A stretch of 59,081 bases of DNA from IMG/VR virus record IMGVR_UViG_3300033143_004027, positions 1-59,081 of that record, one strand, 5' to 3'. A program made the translations under genes and the position numbers. Source of the DNA: a virus. Positions 23,000-32,308 of the stretch are shown here, piece after piece. Each line of letters begins with the position of its first letter. The stretch's first letter is position 1. The notes below the pieces were generated by a model that was given only the letters and a program-made list of their open reading frames with translations, made no database searches and had not been told where the DNA came from.

Positions 23000-23363
23000 G
23001 GTTTAGTCTCCAGTGACGGATAACATCCGTGTCATTGTGTTGTGTGCTAATCTCTAAGATTCGCGCAGTTCGTCTACTCAATCCAATTACCAGATGGGGC
23101 ACCCCACGGTGCAGGCGTCTACGATCCCCTTCGTCTAAACGTATTGCGCGCGCCCAGTACCCCCCAGTCCCCACAATCAGTATTATACTGCCCTGCAATA
23201 CAATGAAGGTCTCATCTTTGACGCGGTGCTCGTGATAACTACCCCCCTTAGAATGTTCGACCTCCAGAATCTTCGCACAGTATAAGTCAGTATTTACAAG
23301 CCACAATTCGCGCCCCCACGTTTTATCTACCCGCCGGAATGCCATAGTCTCCCAATCTATCAT
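22980..23363 (-). CDS. Cupin-fold protein, sugar-isomerase-like
   Basis: 127 residues from ATG 23363, overlapping the previous stop (ATGA). Motif 1 GGSYHEHRVKDETFIVLQG supplies His, His, Glu and the closing Gly; motif 2 HRGVPHLVIG supplies Pro and His. The ending ILEISTQHNDTDVIR is typical of cupins related to type II phosphomannose isomerases and sugar-nucleotide isomerases. In a tail operon it is out of place; a sugar-processing role linked to the heptose genes is conjecture. Confidence 0.65.
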   Translation of the reverse strand: MIDWETMAFRRVDKTWGRELWLVNTDLYCAKILEVEHSKGGSYHEHRVKDETFIVLQGSIILIVGTGGYWARAIRLDEGDRRRLHRGVPHLVIGLSRRTARILEISTQHNDTDVIRHWRLNREHSQR

Positions 23364-25417
23364 ACTCGCTCCAACCTCAGTTGCAGGCGGGCCTCTGGTT
23401 CCCACTTGTGGCCAATGCCTACAATCTCAAAGGTGCCGCCGTCCATAACCACAGACTGCATCAGGTCAAGGCTTGTATTCCAGTCGGTCTCCACATCGTA
23501 TTGCAGTTGCGGGGTGCCGTGACGGTCAACAATTATGTCCAGTGCGTCCTCGACTTGCGCCTCGGTACGCAGATTTGTGTCAACCACTATCAGCATCTTC
23601 TCGTAGCCAAGATAGTTGCTGTAGGAGGCATCGTTGACTGAGTTCCCGTCGTAGTGGACGGCTACCACGGTGTCACCGCGAATATCACGCCCGATGACTG
23701 TGATATAGTTGAAGTATTCCTCTTCATTGCGAAACTGGCGGGCGTTGATATATCTTAGCTCGTTGGCCCCCGCGCTATAGGGAACCAGCGTTATACCCGA
23801 GGCGGTCAATGCCCCAGACTCGTAGTGTATATGCCCGTCCTTATCGGCCCACAATTCGTAGCCCGAAACCTGCTTACTGATATACTCAATTGCCTCGCGA
23901 ATAAACTGACCGTCGCGCCACTGGAAGTTCGGCCTTTCACAGCCAATGGCCTCTGGCAATGTCAAGTCGGTGGACGCCACCGGGCAAGTAAAGTCGGTGT
24001 CAGCCAGCCCCGCCCGCTTGAGCAACCGTGAAACGAAGGCAGTGTGCAATTCCCCATCGCCAATGTAGCTGTCGGACAGCGGGACCTCCAGGCGGCTCAG
24101 CGTATCTCGTCCATTAAGCAGCAGCGCACTCATACCGCTCTGTTCTTCGGGCAGTTCGCGGTTCTGTAAGTAGCCGCTCCAGACAGTGGTGCCTGCCTCG
24201 GAAATGTTAGCCGCCATCCGCATTGTGGTCTTGATGCCGTCCATACGACCGTCGCGATTGTAAAGGTTCACACTGGCAGTCCGCCGCCCGCGCTTGGCTG
24301 CGTTCAAGTCCAGGCCCAACAAGTTTCCGCCCGGCGTTATCTGCGTCGCCGTCGGTGTATGGGTTTCGGTGGTTGGCTCAATGTCAAACTGCATCCAGTA
24401 AATCTCTGGTGACATTTCCCCATCGCAGCCACTGAACGTTATCTTCGGCGAAAACTCCCGGAATGCGGTGGCAGGCGGGCTGGATATATTGTTGCCCGCA
24501 GCATCAACTATTGTATAGCTGACACCAAAAGAATGACCCGCCCGTGGAGTGCCCAGCCCATAGTTCGCAACCGACCACTCGCCGTCGTATTCCCAGGGCA
24601 GCGATTGCAGCGGCAGCGTGATAAAGCCGTCCGTCTTGAATGTCATATACCGATAGCCGAAGTAGAATGCCCCCGAAGAGACGGACAGGGTAACCTTGCT
24701 CGTCGGGCATATTGTCCGAACGGTATAGGCCCCGTCTTCGCTCACCGTTGGCTCGTCGTCAATATACATAATCGGCTCATAGTTCATAGCCTGAATATGC
24801 AATAGCTGCTGGTTGGTAGGGTAAATCGTTAGGCGCAGATGCTTATTGAAGATATTATCTACCGATGGCCCGTTGGCCACGTGCTGCCAGTTATCCTCTT
24901 CTTCACCGATAGCCATATTGCGGTACAGGTGAATACTACCATTGTACAGAAACCTCAGGAAGTACCTGTCACAAAATTGCAGGTCGGCAAACCAGGCAGT
25001 GTCATAAACCTCCAACAAGTATAGGTCAACAAAGCACGGCTGGTTATCCTCTGGGTCAAAAGTGCTTGTCAGTGTACACGCCATCGCGCTGGGGTTCTGC
25101 TGTAATATAGCCTTGCCTGGCGCACCCCAGATGCCAGAAACCTCTACATAGCTTGCCCCCGTACCGCCCTGTGTCCACTCGGCAAGTTGCGCTTCCGTTG
25201 GTTCAAGCTCATATATCGGCTCCAATGTTATAAGTTGGGTGGATGTCAGCAGGCCGCTTTGCCTATCCTTCTTTCCATCCCAGAGCCACAGATTCTCGCC
25301 ACCCCTGCGTCCCTGCCATAGCCCTGGTTCGTTCGGATACCAGCGCCGCGTGAAGCCAGGTTGCTTCAGACGGTTATCGGGAGTATTGAGCCAGACTGTG
25401 GGTTTATGAGATGGCAT
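23360..25417 (-). CDS. Tail tip / minor tail protein (hub-like)
   Basis: 685 residues directly after the tape measure. The centre (RRTASVNLYNRDGRMDGIKT, WSGYLQNRELP) and the C-terminal half (IREAIEYISKQVSGYELWADKDGHI, FRNEEEYFNYITVIG) match phage tail-hub or baseplate proteins that close the tail tube. The N-terminal ~300 residues contain beta domains, possibly carbohydrate binding. Confidence 0.65.
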   Translation of the reverse strand: MPSHKPTVWLNTPDNRLKQPGFTRRWYPNEPGLWQGRRGGENLWLWDGKKDRQSGLLTSTQLITLEPIYELEPTEAQLAEWTQGGTGASYVEVSGIWGAPGKAILQQNPSAMACTLTSTFDPEDNQPCFVDLYLLEVYDTAWFADLQFCDRYFLRFLYNGSIHLYRNMAIGEEEDNWQHVANGPSVDNIFNKHLRLTIYPTNQQLLHIQAMNYEPIMYIDDEPTVSEDGAYTVRTICPTSKVTLSVSSGAFYFGYRYMTFKTDGFITLPLQSLPWEYDGEWSVANYGLGTPRAGHSFGVSYTIVDAAGNNISSPPATAFREFSPKITFSGCDGEMSPEIYWMQFDIEPTTETHTPTATQITPGGNLLGLDLNAAKRGRRTASVNLYNRDGRMDGIKTTMRMAANISEAGTTVWSGYLQNRELPEEQSGMSALLLNGRDTLSRLEVPLSDSYIGDGELHTAFVSRLLKRAGLADTDFTCPVASTDLTLPEAIGCERPNFQWRDGQFIREAIEYISKQVSGYELWADKDGHIHYESGALTASGITLVPYSAGANELRYINARQFRNEEEYFNYITVIGRDIRGDTVVAVHYDGNSVNDASYSNYLGYEKMLIVVDTNLRTEAQVEDALDIIVDRHGTPQLQYDVETDWNTSLDLMQSVVMDGGTFEIVGIGHKWEPEARLQLRLERV

Positions 25418-25423
25418 AATTAT

Positions 25424-25540
25424 TTACAGTAGTGATGTAATAAATACATAGGTAAAATGCCCAACCAGTGCCGCCAGGAAGATTATCACTACAATTCCCA
25501 CCCAAAACCCAATTGTCGGCGAGCCGTTCTCGTTATCCAT
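25424..25540 (-). CDS. 38-residue membrane peptide
   Basis: MDNENGSPTIGFWVGIVVI followed by a hydrophobic helix and ending ITSLL. An AGGGGGGCGGGG run lies before the ATG. It sits between the tape measure and the tail tip. Function unknown. Confidence 0.45.
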   Translation of the reverse strand: MDNENGSPTIGFWVGIVVIIFLAALVGHFTYVFITSLL

Positions 25541-25556
25541 TTAATTCCCCGCCCCC

Positions 25557-27923
25557 CTAATAAGACAGGGCGGGCAATTGTTGTACGCCTTCTGTCAGAA
25601 CATCAGTAAGGTGGTTAGTTATTGCCCGTTTGCCCTCTTCGTTGAGTCCGGCTATGTCAACTACTACGCGGATTTCGTTAGTGCCGACGGCACGGACAGC
25701 TCCAGCACCTATTCCCTGACGCAGGCCTGCACCAGAAACGCGGCCAATAGCCTCCTGGATGCCGCGCCCAAGGGTTCCGCCGATAACCGCCTGAATTGCA
25801 TCGCGAACAGAGTCGCCCTTCTTTATTAGCCTGTCATAATCGCGGGCGGCCTTCAGGCGTTCGCGGTCGGCTTCTTTCCAGGCCCTTTCTTGCATTCGGA
25901 TGATTTCTTTGCGGTATGCCTGTTCGGCTTCCAGTATTGCCACCTGGGCACGTTCGGTTTCTCGCAGAGCATCCCCCACTGCACGAGCAGCCTTGACTTC
26001 ATCCTCCTCAAATGCCGCCGCGATGCCCGTAGCCTTAGCTATGGCCTCGGCAAATACTGCCGCCTGCTGGCGATATTCAATTTCTAAGAGAAGTTGTGAA
26101 AGCCTATCATCTGTAAGTGCCCTTGCCCGACGGTAGCCAATTTCAAGCTGTTCTTCGCCGCTCCGTAATTTCTCAATGTAAAGATTGGCACGCTCAAGAG
26201 CCACTGCTACAGCGTCAACTTCATCACTGGGAGGTAGTACGGGCGGAACTGCAATAGCGGCCAATTCTTCGGCTTCGGGTGCTGGGACATCCTTCAGCAT
26301 CTCTCCGCGCAGAGCCTTAATGGATGCAAAGGCTGCTTTCATAACCTTGGTTATAACAGCGTGCCAGCGCACTGTCCGTTGGCCGGCTTCCTCAAGGATG
26401 GCAATAGCTGTCTTGCCATATTCTAATGCCTTCCGAGGACTCCAAAGAAGATTAGCGGCGGCAGCCACCAGGTAAAAGTGGGCGCGGACTGTTTCCAGTA
26501 TTTCGATAAAGGAGAGCAGTGCTTCTGCCGCCAGCCCAATACCCTTGAGTATTGCAACTGCCATATCCAGTACGGCGTCCTTGCTATCATCAGCAGCAGT
26601 ATCTGCATCCTCCAGGCTTTTCTTGTATTCATCAATACCAGCCTTGAGCGCCCTGCCAGCCAGCGTTGCCGCATCAACAACATCCTTCGCCAAATATTGA
26701 GTAAGTCCACCAATACTTACCCGCAGGTTCTCCCACTCAGCAGCGAGCTTATCGATAGAACCCGCTAGGCTGTTCATCGCTATATCGGCTTGTTCCTGGG
26801 CCTTGCCGGTTTCACGAATCTGGCTATCCAGTTCATCCCAAACCTCAACCCCGCCCTGTAAGATTTGCGTCCATACCAATGCGCGGGCACCGAAGACCTC
26901 GGTTGCAGATGCTGCATCCCATTGAGCTTGCGACAAATATTCAATTAGTTCGCGGGGCTTGCTAAGTAATGATGCTGCTACCTCCCACTCAAGGCCCAAT
27001 CTCTTCATTGCGTCACGCGCTTTGTCTCCGCCCTGGGCTAGTTGTATAAGCCCCATACGGAATGCCGTACCCGCCTGGGTGCCGCGCAAGCCAACATTAT
27101 AGAATTGACCCAGCACGTTCAGTATATCATAGAAGCCCCAGCCAAACTGTCGGCCAGCCGAAGCCGCATAAATCATTGCATTTTGCAGTTTATCAAAGCT
27201 CGCCATTGTAACTGCGTTTACTGCCGCGAAACCGTCCACTACAGCAGCGGACTTATCGGTTTCAATGCCGAGTGCCTTCATTGTCGAAACAAGCAATCCG
27301 GTGGCAGCATCCAAATCCGCATTGAGTGCTGCCGCGAGCAATGCCGCCGGCCCCAATGTATCCAAGGCCTCCTCCGTGCTCAGGCCGGCGCTATACAAGA
27401 ACCATAAACCCTCGCCCGCCGAGGTTGCCCCGAAGCCCAACGCGGCGAGTTCGTCCAAAGGCAGACTATCGCGCAGGTCAGAGATTTCCTCTTCAGTGAG
27501 GCCAGCCACAGATGCGGCCTTGCGCAAAGCGTCCTCAGCATCGCGGGCGGCCTTGGTAACATCTATTAATCCCGCTGCTGCCCCACCAGCCGCCGCCAGT
27601 GTCGCTGCCGCCAGGGCCGCAAATGCAGCAGCGGCCAACAAAACCCCCGCCGTCAATGCTGCAATAGTTATAGTCAATGGTGAAACAACGGCCTCCAAGC
27701 CAACCGTAGCCGTGGTGGCCGCACTTTCCGCCGCCGCCATTTCCCCGGCACTGCCGGCAGCCAGCTTTTGGCCACCGGCTAACTGTACAGAGGCGACGCT
27801 AGTGCCCAACTCAGACAGCCCCAGCTCCTTAACCGACGCGGAACTACTACGCATCGCGGCCCGGTAGGCACTGTGCCCAGTCGCCATAATAATTGTTTGT
27901 AGCCTGTCTACCTGGGTAGCCAT
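25557..27923 (-). CDS. Tail tape measure protein
   Basis: 788 residues. Long Ala-rich hydrophobic stretch (residues ~85-115), then the TP901-type core (RDAEDALRKAASVAGLTEEEI, IYAASAGRQFGWGFYDILN, NVGLRGTQAGTAFRMGLIQL) and long coiled coils. It sets tail length and is ejected with DNA. Its place after the frameshifted chaperone genes is canonical. Length implies a medium tail. Confidence 0.9.
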   Translation of the reverse strand: MATQVDRLQTIIMATGHSAYRAAMRSSSASVKELGLSELGTSVASVQLAGGQKLAAGSAGEMAAAESAATTATVGLEAVVSPLTITIAALTAGVLLAAAAFAALAAATLAAAGGAAAGLIDVTKAARDAEDALRKAASVAGLTEEEISDLRDSLPLDELAALGFGATSAGEGLWFLYSAGLSTEEALDTLGPAALLAAALNADLDAATGLLVSTMKALGIETDKSAAVVDGFAAVNAVTMASFDKLQNAMIYAASAGRQFGWGFYDILNVLGQFYNVGLRGTQAGTAFRMGLIQLAQGGDKARDAMKRLGLEWEVAASLLSKPRELIEYLSQAQWDAASATEVFGARALVWTQILQGGVEVWDELDSQIRETGKAQEQADIAMNSLAGSIDKLAAEWENLRVSIGGLTQYLAKDVVDAATLAGRALKAGIDEYKKSLEDADTAADDSKDAVLDMAVAILKGIGLAAEALLSFIEILETVRAHFYLVAAAANLLWSPRKALEYGKTAIAILEEAGQRTVRWHAVITKVMKAAFASIKALRGEMLKDVPAPEAEELAAIAVPPVLPPSDEVDAVAVALERANLYIEKLRSGEEQLEIGYRRARALTDDRLSQLLLEIEYRQQAAVFAEAIAKATGIAAAFEEDEVKAARAVGDALRETERAQVAILEAEQAYRKEIIRMQERAWKEADRERLKAARDYDRLIKKGDSVRDAIQAVIGGTLGRGIQEAIGRVSGAGLRQGIGAGAVRAVGTNEIRVVVDIAGLNEEGKRAITNHLTDVLTEGVQQLPALSY

Positions 27924-27929
27924 TGGTTC

Positions 27930-28588
27930 CTACTTGTGCGTGAGTTGGTGTAGGATTTGCGGGTCCTTGAACTTTTTGCCACAGACATCGCAGGTCACTT
28001 CCAGATTATCACGCAACCACTCGTCGCGGCAGGATGGACAGAGGTGTGGCTTCTCCAGTTCCTCAAGTGCAGCCAATTCTGCGTAGGCAACTGGCAGCAC
28101 GGGAACCTCTGATGGTAAACGGTGCAGATACTTGACACACAATCTTAACTCGTTAAATCGTCTTGTATCTGCTCGTAGACTTTTTTTGCCAGCTCAACCT
28201 CAATGTCAGTCGCACCGCTGAGTTCCTTTATCTTTTCAACAATGCGCTCGATGGTCCCACCGTCTGCCTTATCCAATTCAAAGAGCCACTGTTGGTAGTC
28301 GAACTTCGGCTCTACCACACCCAGCGCAAGCCACGCCGCACACTCACCGAGCTTAAACTGTTCCTCGCGGTCTTCGCCCTTTGCGCTCATAGCCGCCTTG
28401 TACCGCAGACCCTTGAATGCCTGGTAGTCCTTCGCACTGAGGCTCTGCACGCGACAACCTTCAACAACAGCGGTTTGCCGCCGGCTGCGAAGCTGTTGGA
28501 GGAAGTCGTCACCAGAAAGCACGGTATCTTCGGCAACCACTTCCTCTTCAGCAACTTCGGGTTCCTGCTTGTCCTTGTCTTCGTTCAT
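27930..28588 (-). CDS. Tail assembly chaperone fusion (G-T type) made by -1 frameshift
   Basis: Ribosomes that slip back one base on the A7 run (28181-28187) continue from AGT CTA CGA in an open frame with no stop, directly into the reading frame ending at 27930. That frame has no ATG of its own; its first start-like codon is TTG at 28142. The fusion is 219 residues: 136 from G plus 83. The extension carries CPSC and CDVC pairs, a zinc-ribbon. In lambda-type phages G and G-T coat the tape measure during tail assembly. Confidence 0.8.
28145..28588 (-). CDS. Tail assembly chaperone, G-type
   Basis: 147 residues, the zero-frame product. Acidic N-terminus (EDKDKQEPEVAEEEVVAED), then a helical body (FKGLRYKAAMSAKGEDREE, LGECAAWLALGVVEPKF). 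Placed between the tail tube genes and tape measure. AAAGGGGGAAACCCG precedes the ATG. Confidence 0.75.
   Translation of the reverse strand: MNEDKDKQEPEVAEEEVVAEDTVLSGDDFLQQLRSRRQTAVVEGCRVQSLSAKDYQAFKGLRYKAAMSAKGEDREEQFKLGECAAWLALGVVEPKFDYQQWLFELDKADGGTIERIVEKIKELSGATDIEVELAKKVYEQIQDDLTS
28181..28187 (-). promoter_or_regulatory. Slippery heptamer A AAA AAA for programmed -1 frameshift
   Basis: Seven A on the minus strand, read GCA AAA AAA GTC in the zero frame, so both AAA codons can re-pair after slipping back one base. Located 12 codons before the G stop. Confidence 0.8.
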
Positions 28589-28610
28589 CGGGTTTCCCCC
28601 TTTCTAATTG

Positions 28611-28997
28611 TTAGCTGAATGCCCAGGTGCCAGTGCCTTGGAAGCTCCAAGACTCTTCGTTGGGGTCATTGCTGACGGAAACGCCCACAGTAGTTAGATA
28701 GCCACTACCGCTGAATGTCCCACCGTCAAACAGGTTGGCCTGGAAACCTATCGGCGTCTCGTTGATTGAGTGCTGGGCACGAAGCAACTCGGCGCTGCCC
28801 GAACCAACCAGGTTAGTGCCGCTGGCCGTCCAGCCTATGTGTCTGTTAGAATAATGCTTGACATCATCCTTGACGGCAGTATGCTCCACATTGTCGGTTG
28901 TAAACTCAATGTTACAACCCGTGAAGCGGGCCAGGTAATCGTAAGTATCTATCTTGAAAAGCGTCCCGTCTTTGCCAATGATGCTATTGGATGGCAT
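28611..28997 (-). CDS. Tail tube-like protein, second copy
   Basis: 128 residues from ATG 28997, with GGAGG upstream. Shares its layout with the gene at 29013: SIIGKDGTLFKIDTYDYLARF versus VRIGKDGTVYTVDGNNYLGYF, a later LFDGGTF versus LVDGGTI, and a matching C-terminus. Two tandem tube paralogues could make a mixed tube. Confidence 0.6.
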   Translation of the reverse strand: MPSNSIIGKDGTLFKIDTYDYLARFTGCNIEFTTDNVEHTAVKDDVKHYSNRHIGWTASGTNLVGSGSAELLRAQHSINETPIGFQANLFDGGTFSGSGYLTTVGVSVSNDPNEESWSFQGTGTWAFS

Positions 28998-29012
28998 ACT
29001 GCTCAACCTCCA

Positions 29013-29405
29013 TTATGAAGTGGTGTAGGCGCCGGTGGCGCGGAATACGAAAGACTCGACATTGGCACCGTCGCCCACCGCTACCTCTGACGAAGTGATA
29101 TATCCGTCGGCGGCTATAGTGCCGCCGTCTACTAAATTGCAAACTACGGTTACTGCTACTGGACTGGGTGGTGTGAGGCCTCGGAAAACCTCGGCATATC
29201 CTGCCGATGGTACGAAACTGCTGCTGCTGATTTCTAACCCTAAACGCGTCGGCTCAATATACTCGTAGTCATCTTGCGGGCCGTGGCGTTCGACAACGGT
29301 TTGCCTCTGGCGCACCGTGCAGTCAGTAAAGTAGCCAAGGTAATTGTTGCCGTCTACCGTATAAACCGTTCCATCCTTGCCTATGCGGACATTACCGCCG
29401 GACAT
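29013..29405 (-). CDS. Tail tube-like protein, first copy
   Basis: 130 residues, all beta. Position between the head-tail completion genes and the chaperone is that of the major tail protein. Homologous to the next gene downstream. GGGGGG precedes the ATG inside the end of the previous gene. Confidence 0.65.
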   Translation of the reverse strand: MSGGNVRIGKDGTVYTVDGNNYLGYFTDCTVRQRQTVVERHGPQDDYEYIEPTRLGLEISSSSFVPSAGYAEVFRGLTPPSPVAVTVVCNLVDGGTIAADGYITSSEVAVGDGANVESFVFRATGAYTTS

Positions 29406-29870
29406 TTACAAACCCCCCATAATAGCGGGCCGATAAGCCTTGCCCCGCGCCGCCTTGATGTTCTGGTTGCGCTCTGATTTTGTGCGCTTGAGGGCTTCCT
29501 TTAATATGGGGCGCTCTATCATATATTTAGTGCCCAGCATAAACCTTGCATACTTGGCTGCGTTCCAGATAGTGCCCTGGGCCTTGTTGGTGCCAACAAT
29601 AAAGTTCCAGTGCCAAGAGCGGTGAAACTTGCCGAGTTGCTTATTGATTATGTGCGCGGCTACTGGCAAGCGACCAGGGCGGCGGCGAGCATACGGGTGG
29701 CCCATTCGGCGCAGGTCGGCTAATGAAGCGAACCGCCGCTGCGAGAATTGACGGGCCTTCGTGTAGACGGCCTTCGTGTTCTTCTTGGTGGCGGCAGAGA
29801 TTTCCTTCAGATATTTCTCGCCCCGCCGTTCCATACCGACGGCCAATCTGTTAGCGTTGGAAGTTATCAT
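29406..29870 (-). CDS. Head-tail or tail completion protein (gp10-like position)
   Basis: 154 residues, very basic and helical (TKAVYTKARQFSQRRFASL, FMLGTKYMIERPILKEALK). The ending, a stretch followed by RP-x-L-x-x-A, is typical of HK97 gp10-type tail completion proteins, and the position fits. Confidence 0.6.
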   Translation of the reverse strand: MITSNANRLAVGMERRGEKYLKEISAATKKNTKAVYTKARQFSQRRFASLADLRRMGHPYARRRPGRLPVAAHIINKQLGKFHRSWHWNFIVGTNKAQGTIWNAAKYARFMLGTKYMIERPILKEALKRTKSERNQNIKAARGKAYRPAIMGGL

Positions 29871-30355
29871 TAAGGTTCGGCTTCGTAGTACGTCAGCACA
29901 AACTCAGCAGAATAAGCAAGCAAGCCCATATCGCCCATGTCCTCAATCAGTTCGTGGTCAACGCCTGCGCTAACAAGGCGCCGATTGGTAACAATAACAC
30001 CGCCCAGTTTGTGGCCAGTGTCCATAATGTTAGATACCATATCCTCGCCGACGAGCCGCATCAATTGGTACGGATTAGCCGACGCTGCACCGGTGGCGCG
30101 AATGTGGCTTGTCTTTATGACCGCCGTGACCACAACGGACAGGTCAAGCTGCGTAAAGGTAACACCGTCAGTGCCTTCGGTGACGGCGGGCGTAAAGATA
30201 AGTAGCGGGTAGTCGGTAGTTTCGTCCAGCAGCGTAAGGACGGGGCCTTCGGGCTTGCCAACCCAAGTATGGGTGGTAGTGCCATCAGTTGCAGAAGCCC
30301 CTGCCGCTGTCCGCAATTCGTCAAGGATTGCTTTGGTGGAGAATGACCAGGCCAT
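29870..30355 (-). CDS. Tail terminator-like protein
   Basis: 161 residues from ATG 30355, overlapping the stop before it (TAATG). Pattern: N-terminal helix (AILDELRTAAGASA), beta strands (YPLLIFTPAVTEG, LDLSVVVTAVI) and helix (YQLMRLVGEDMVSNIM) as in gpU-type terminators. Position supports this. Confidence 0.6.
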   Translation of the reverse strand: MAWSFSTKAILDELRTAAGASATDGTTTHTWVGKPEGPVLTLLDETTDYPLLIFTPAVTEGTDGVTFTQLDLSVVVTAVIKTSHIRATGAASANPYQLMRLVGEDMVSNIMDTGHKLGGVIVTNRRLVSAGVDHELIEDMGDMGLLAYSAEFVLTYYEAEP

Positions 30356-30546
30356 TACCATTCATCCTCTACCGAGCACTTAAATAGTAGATATAGTCCA
30401 TGTCCTGCCAGCCACACAATAGTCATTAGTGCTAACAGCGATATTGGCCCATAGCACCAATGTAGGCCAGCCTCAGTTGCCGCATATCCAAATAGGGCGG
30501 CAATGAGACCTACCAGCGGCACAAAGCACAACACGATTTTAGTCAT
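30355..30546 (-). CDS. Small membrane protein inside the head-tail block
   Basis: 63 residues with two hydrophobic helices (VLCFVPLVGLIAALFGYAA, ISLLALMTIVWLAGHGLYLL). Unusual in a structural operon; may be a moron acting at the cell membrane, for example in superinfection exclusion. No family recognised. Confidence 0.5.
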   Translation of the reverse strand: MTKIVLCFVPLVGLIAALFGYAATEAGLHWCYGPISLLALMTIVWLAGHGLYLLFKCSVEDEW

Positions 30547-30572
30547 AGTATTTCCCCCTTGTTCAGATTGTA

Positions 30573-30962
30573 CTACTGTATTGCCTTCCGTTCAACCAGC
30601 ACTTCAATATGGTTGTCGCTGCCCCTAAACGATTCGGTGGTCGGCGGGTCTTGGACAACCCAAATCACATCAATACCTTGGTCGTTAGTTATCGTAATCT
30701 GGTCGCCCTTCTCTATGTCGGTAGCCCTGCCGTCGGTTGCCAGCGGCAAGAAAAGCCTCTGCACATTGCGCTCCAGCGGCCCAACAGCAAACATATCATC
30801 ACTAACACGCAAGGGTACGAGTAGGCAGTTGACTGCCCGTTGAATACCGACCAAGCCCCAAGTGGCAAACTCCATTTGGAGGTCGGCGTCGTAAGATACT
30901 GCCGACCGTTCAATCCGACAGGTCTGTGTCATTATGTTTTCGATGCGGTCGGTGGTTGCCAT
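30573..30962 (-). CDS. Head closure / head-tail adaptor-like protein
   Basis: 129 residues, beta-rich with the pattern GDQITITNDQGIDVIWVVQD, common in SPP1 gp16-type head-tail joining proteins. Position between the connector and terminator genes agrees. Confidence 0.6.
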   Translation of the reverse strand: MATTDRIENIMTQTCRIERSAVSYDADLQMEFATWGLVGIQRAVNCLLVPLRVSDDMFAVGPLERNVQRLFLPLATDGRATDIEKGDQITITNDQGIDVIWVVQDPPTTESFRGSDNHIEVLVERKAIQ

Positions 30963-30965
30963 AAA

Positions 30966-32294
30966 TTAGCCCTCAATCGGTTTTCCACCCATTACAAGCA
31001 ACCCCTTGTGTTTCGCTTCTATATCGCGCCACGCCTTCTCCTTGCGGGCCGCCCGCAAGTCTTTCTGTTTAATACCCAGGACCTTCGCACACTCTGGCCA
31101 GTTCAGCTTGCGTTGATAACGCAAGTCCTCCAACGTGGTAGCGACTCGATAGGATGCAGAGTCAACGGCCACTTCGTGAACCGCCTGCGCCACAGCCTCC
31201 GGCTTAATGCCTGCCATCATATCACAGACCGGTTTGCCACAAGGCAAGGCCTCACCGTGCTGCACGTGTGTAAAGCAATCATCGCAACTGTGTATCTGCC
31301 CGTCCTTGTCCTTGAACTTCGGCCCTTCGGGGTACGGTATCTGCAACGGGCGAATTGATGGCAGGTTAGTGCCACGGATTTCGTAGGGAAACAATCCGTA
31401 CAATCCTACACTCGGAATGCCTAATGCGCCCGCCAGGTGTAGTGGCCCACTATCAGCACCGACGAATACATCACAGGTCTTCATCGCCACAGCCAATGCC
31501 CGCATATTCGGCGTATGCCCGCTATAATCAATCATATTCCGTGGTGGCGGTAGCCAGTATTGGGTGCCCAGGATTTGGGTGCCCCACTGCGGCGCCTCTC
31601 CAGCCCCCCCGAACAAGACTATCTCAAAGTCTGCTATCAGTGCCTTAATCAATGCATTCCAGTAGGGCAGCGGCCAGATTCGTGCTGGTGAAGCCTGTCC
31701 AATATGAAGGCCGACGCGGGGCAGTTGCTTGTCGGGCAGGTAAACAAGCCGTTCCTCGCCTGGCAATATCACATAGTCGGGTTGTGCGTCGGCAGGAACC
31801 TCAACGCCCATTGCCCGCGCAAGGAGTAAATGCAACGGTGTTCCTGGGTTATGGCACCGCGGGCAAGTAGTTGCATTGGGGCCACTGATAACGCCTTCTA
31901 TATCAAAGACCGCCTCGTAGCTTTCCACCCAGGCCTTGGCAGGGAAATCTGGCCCTACTTGCCCGATGTAATCAAGCCCCAACCACTCCTCGCCAGTCTT
32001 AACCGAGCAAACATCTACCTGGCAGCCCGCCCGCCGAGCCACCTCCCGCAGCCCAATAGTCATTTGTATCCGGTCGCCCATCCCGCCCCCACCGATAAAG
32101 AGCAAACTACTGACCTTGCCGCCATCCCATTCGTTGGAGTAGGTATAGGGGCCTGCCGCCATTTCCTTCTTTAGTTCATCAGTAATGAAACGGGCCGAGT
32201 TGTATATGGCGTTATAGGTAAGATAAGAACCATTTTGGCGCAATGCACTGTCAAGTAGCTTAATGGGCCGGTGCATCGGGCGAAACTCTATCAC
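30966..32294 (-). CDS. Glycosyltransferase family 9 (heptosyltransferase-like)
   Basis: 442 residues from GTG 32294, with an AGGGGGAATTGAA site. Family hallmarks: GGGGMGDRIQMTIGLREV near residue 65, GLHIGQASPARIWPLPYW, and DVFVGADSGPLHLAGALGIP. GT9 enzymes transfer heptose from ADP-heptose to surface glycans. A CPRCHNPGTP cluster and a C-terminal basic helix-turn-helix-like tail (WPECAKVLGIKQKDLRAARK) are additions. It lies between capsid connector genes. The HldE-like gene at 45319 could supply its donor. Confidence 0.85.
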   Translation of the reverse strand: MIEFRPMHRPIKLLDSALRQNGSYLTYNAIYNSARFITDELKKEMAAGPYTYSNEWDGGKVSSLLFIGGGGMGDRIQMTIGLREVARRAGCQVDVCSVKTGEEWLGLDYIGQVGPDFPAKAWVESYEAVFDIEGVISGPNATTCPRCHNPGTPLHLLLARAMGVEVPADAQPDYVILPGEERLVYLPDKQLPRVGLHIGQASPARIWPLPYWNALIKALIADFEIVLFGGAGEAPQWGTQILGTQYWLPPPRNMIDYSGHTPNMRALAVAMKTCDVFVGADSGPLHLAGALGIPSVGLYGLFPYEIRGTNLPSIRPLQIPYPEGPKFKDKDGQIHSCDDCFTHVQHGEALPCGKPVCDMMAGIKPEAVAQAVHEVAVDSASYRVATTLEDLRYQRKLNWPECAKVLGIKQKDLRAARKEKAWRDIEAKHKGLLVMGGKPIEG

Positions 32295-32308
32295 TTCAAT
32301 TCCCCCTG

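Noticed and set aside
27265-27867. Long plus-strand open frame of 200 codons
   Set aside because: Antisense of the Ala-rich tape measure gene; no ribosome site and composition explained by the opposite strand.
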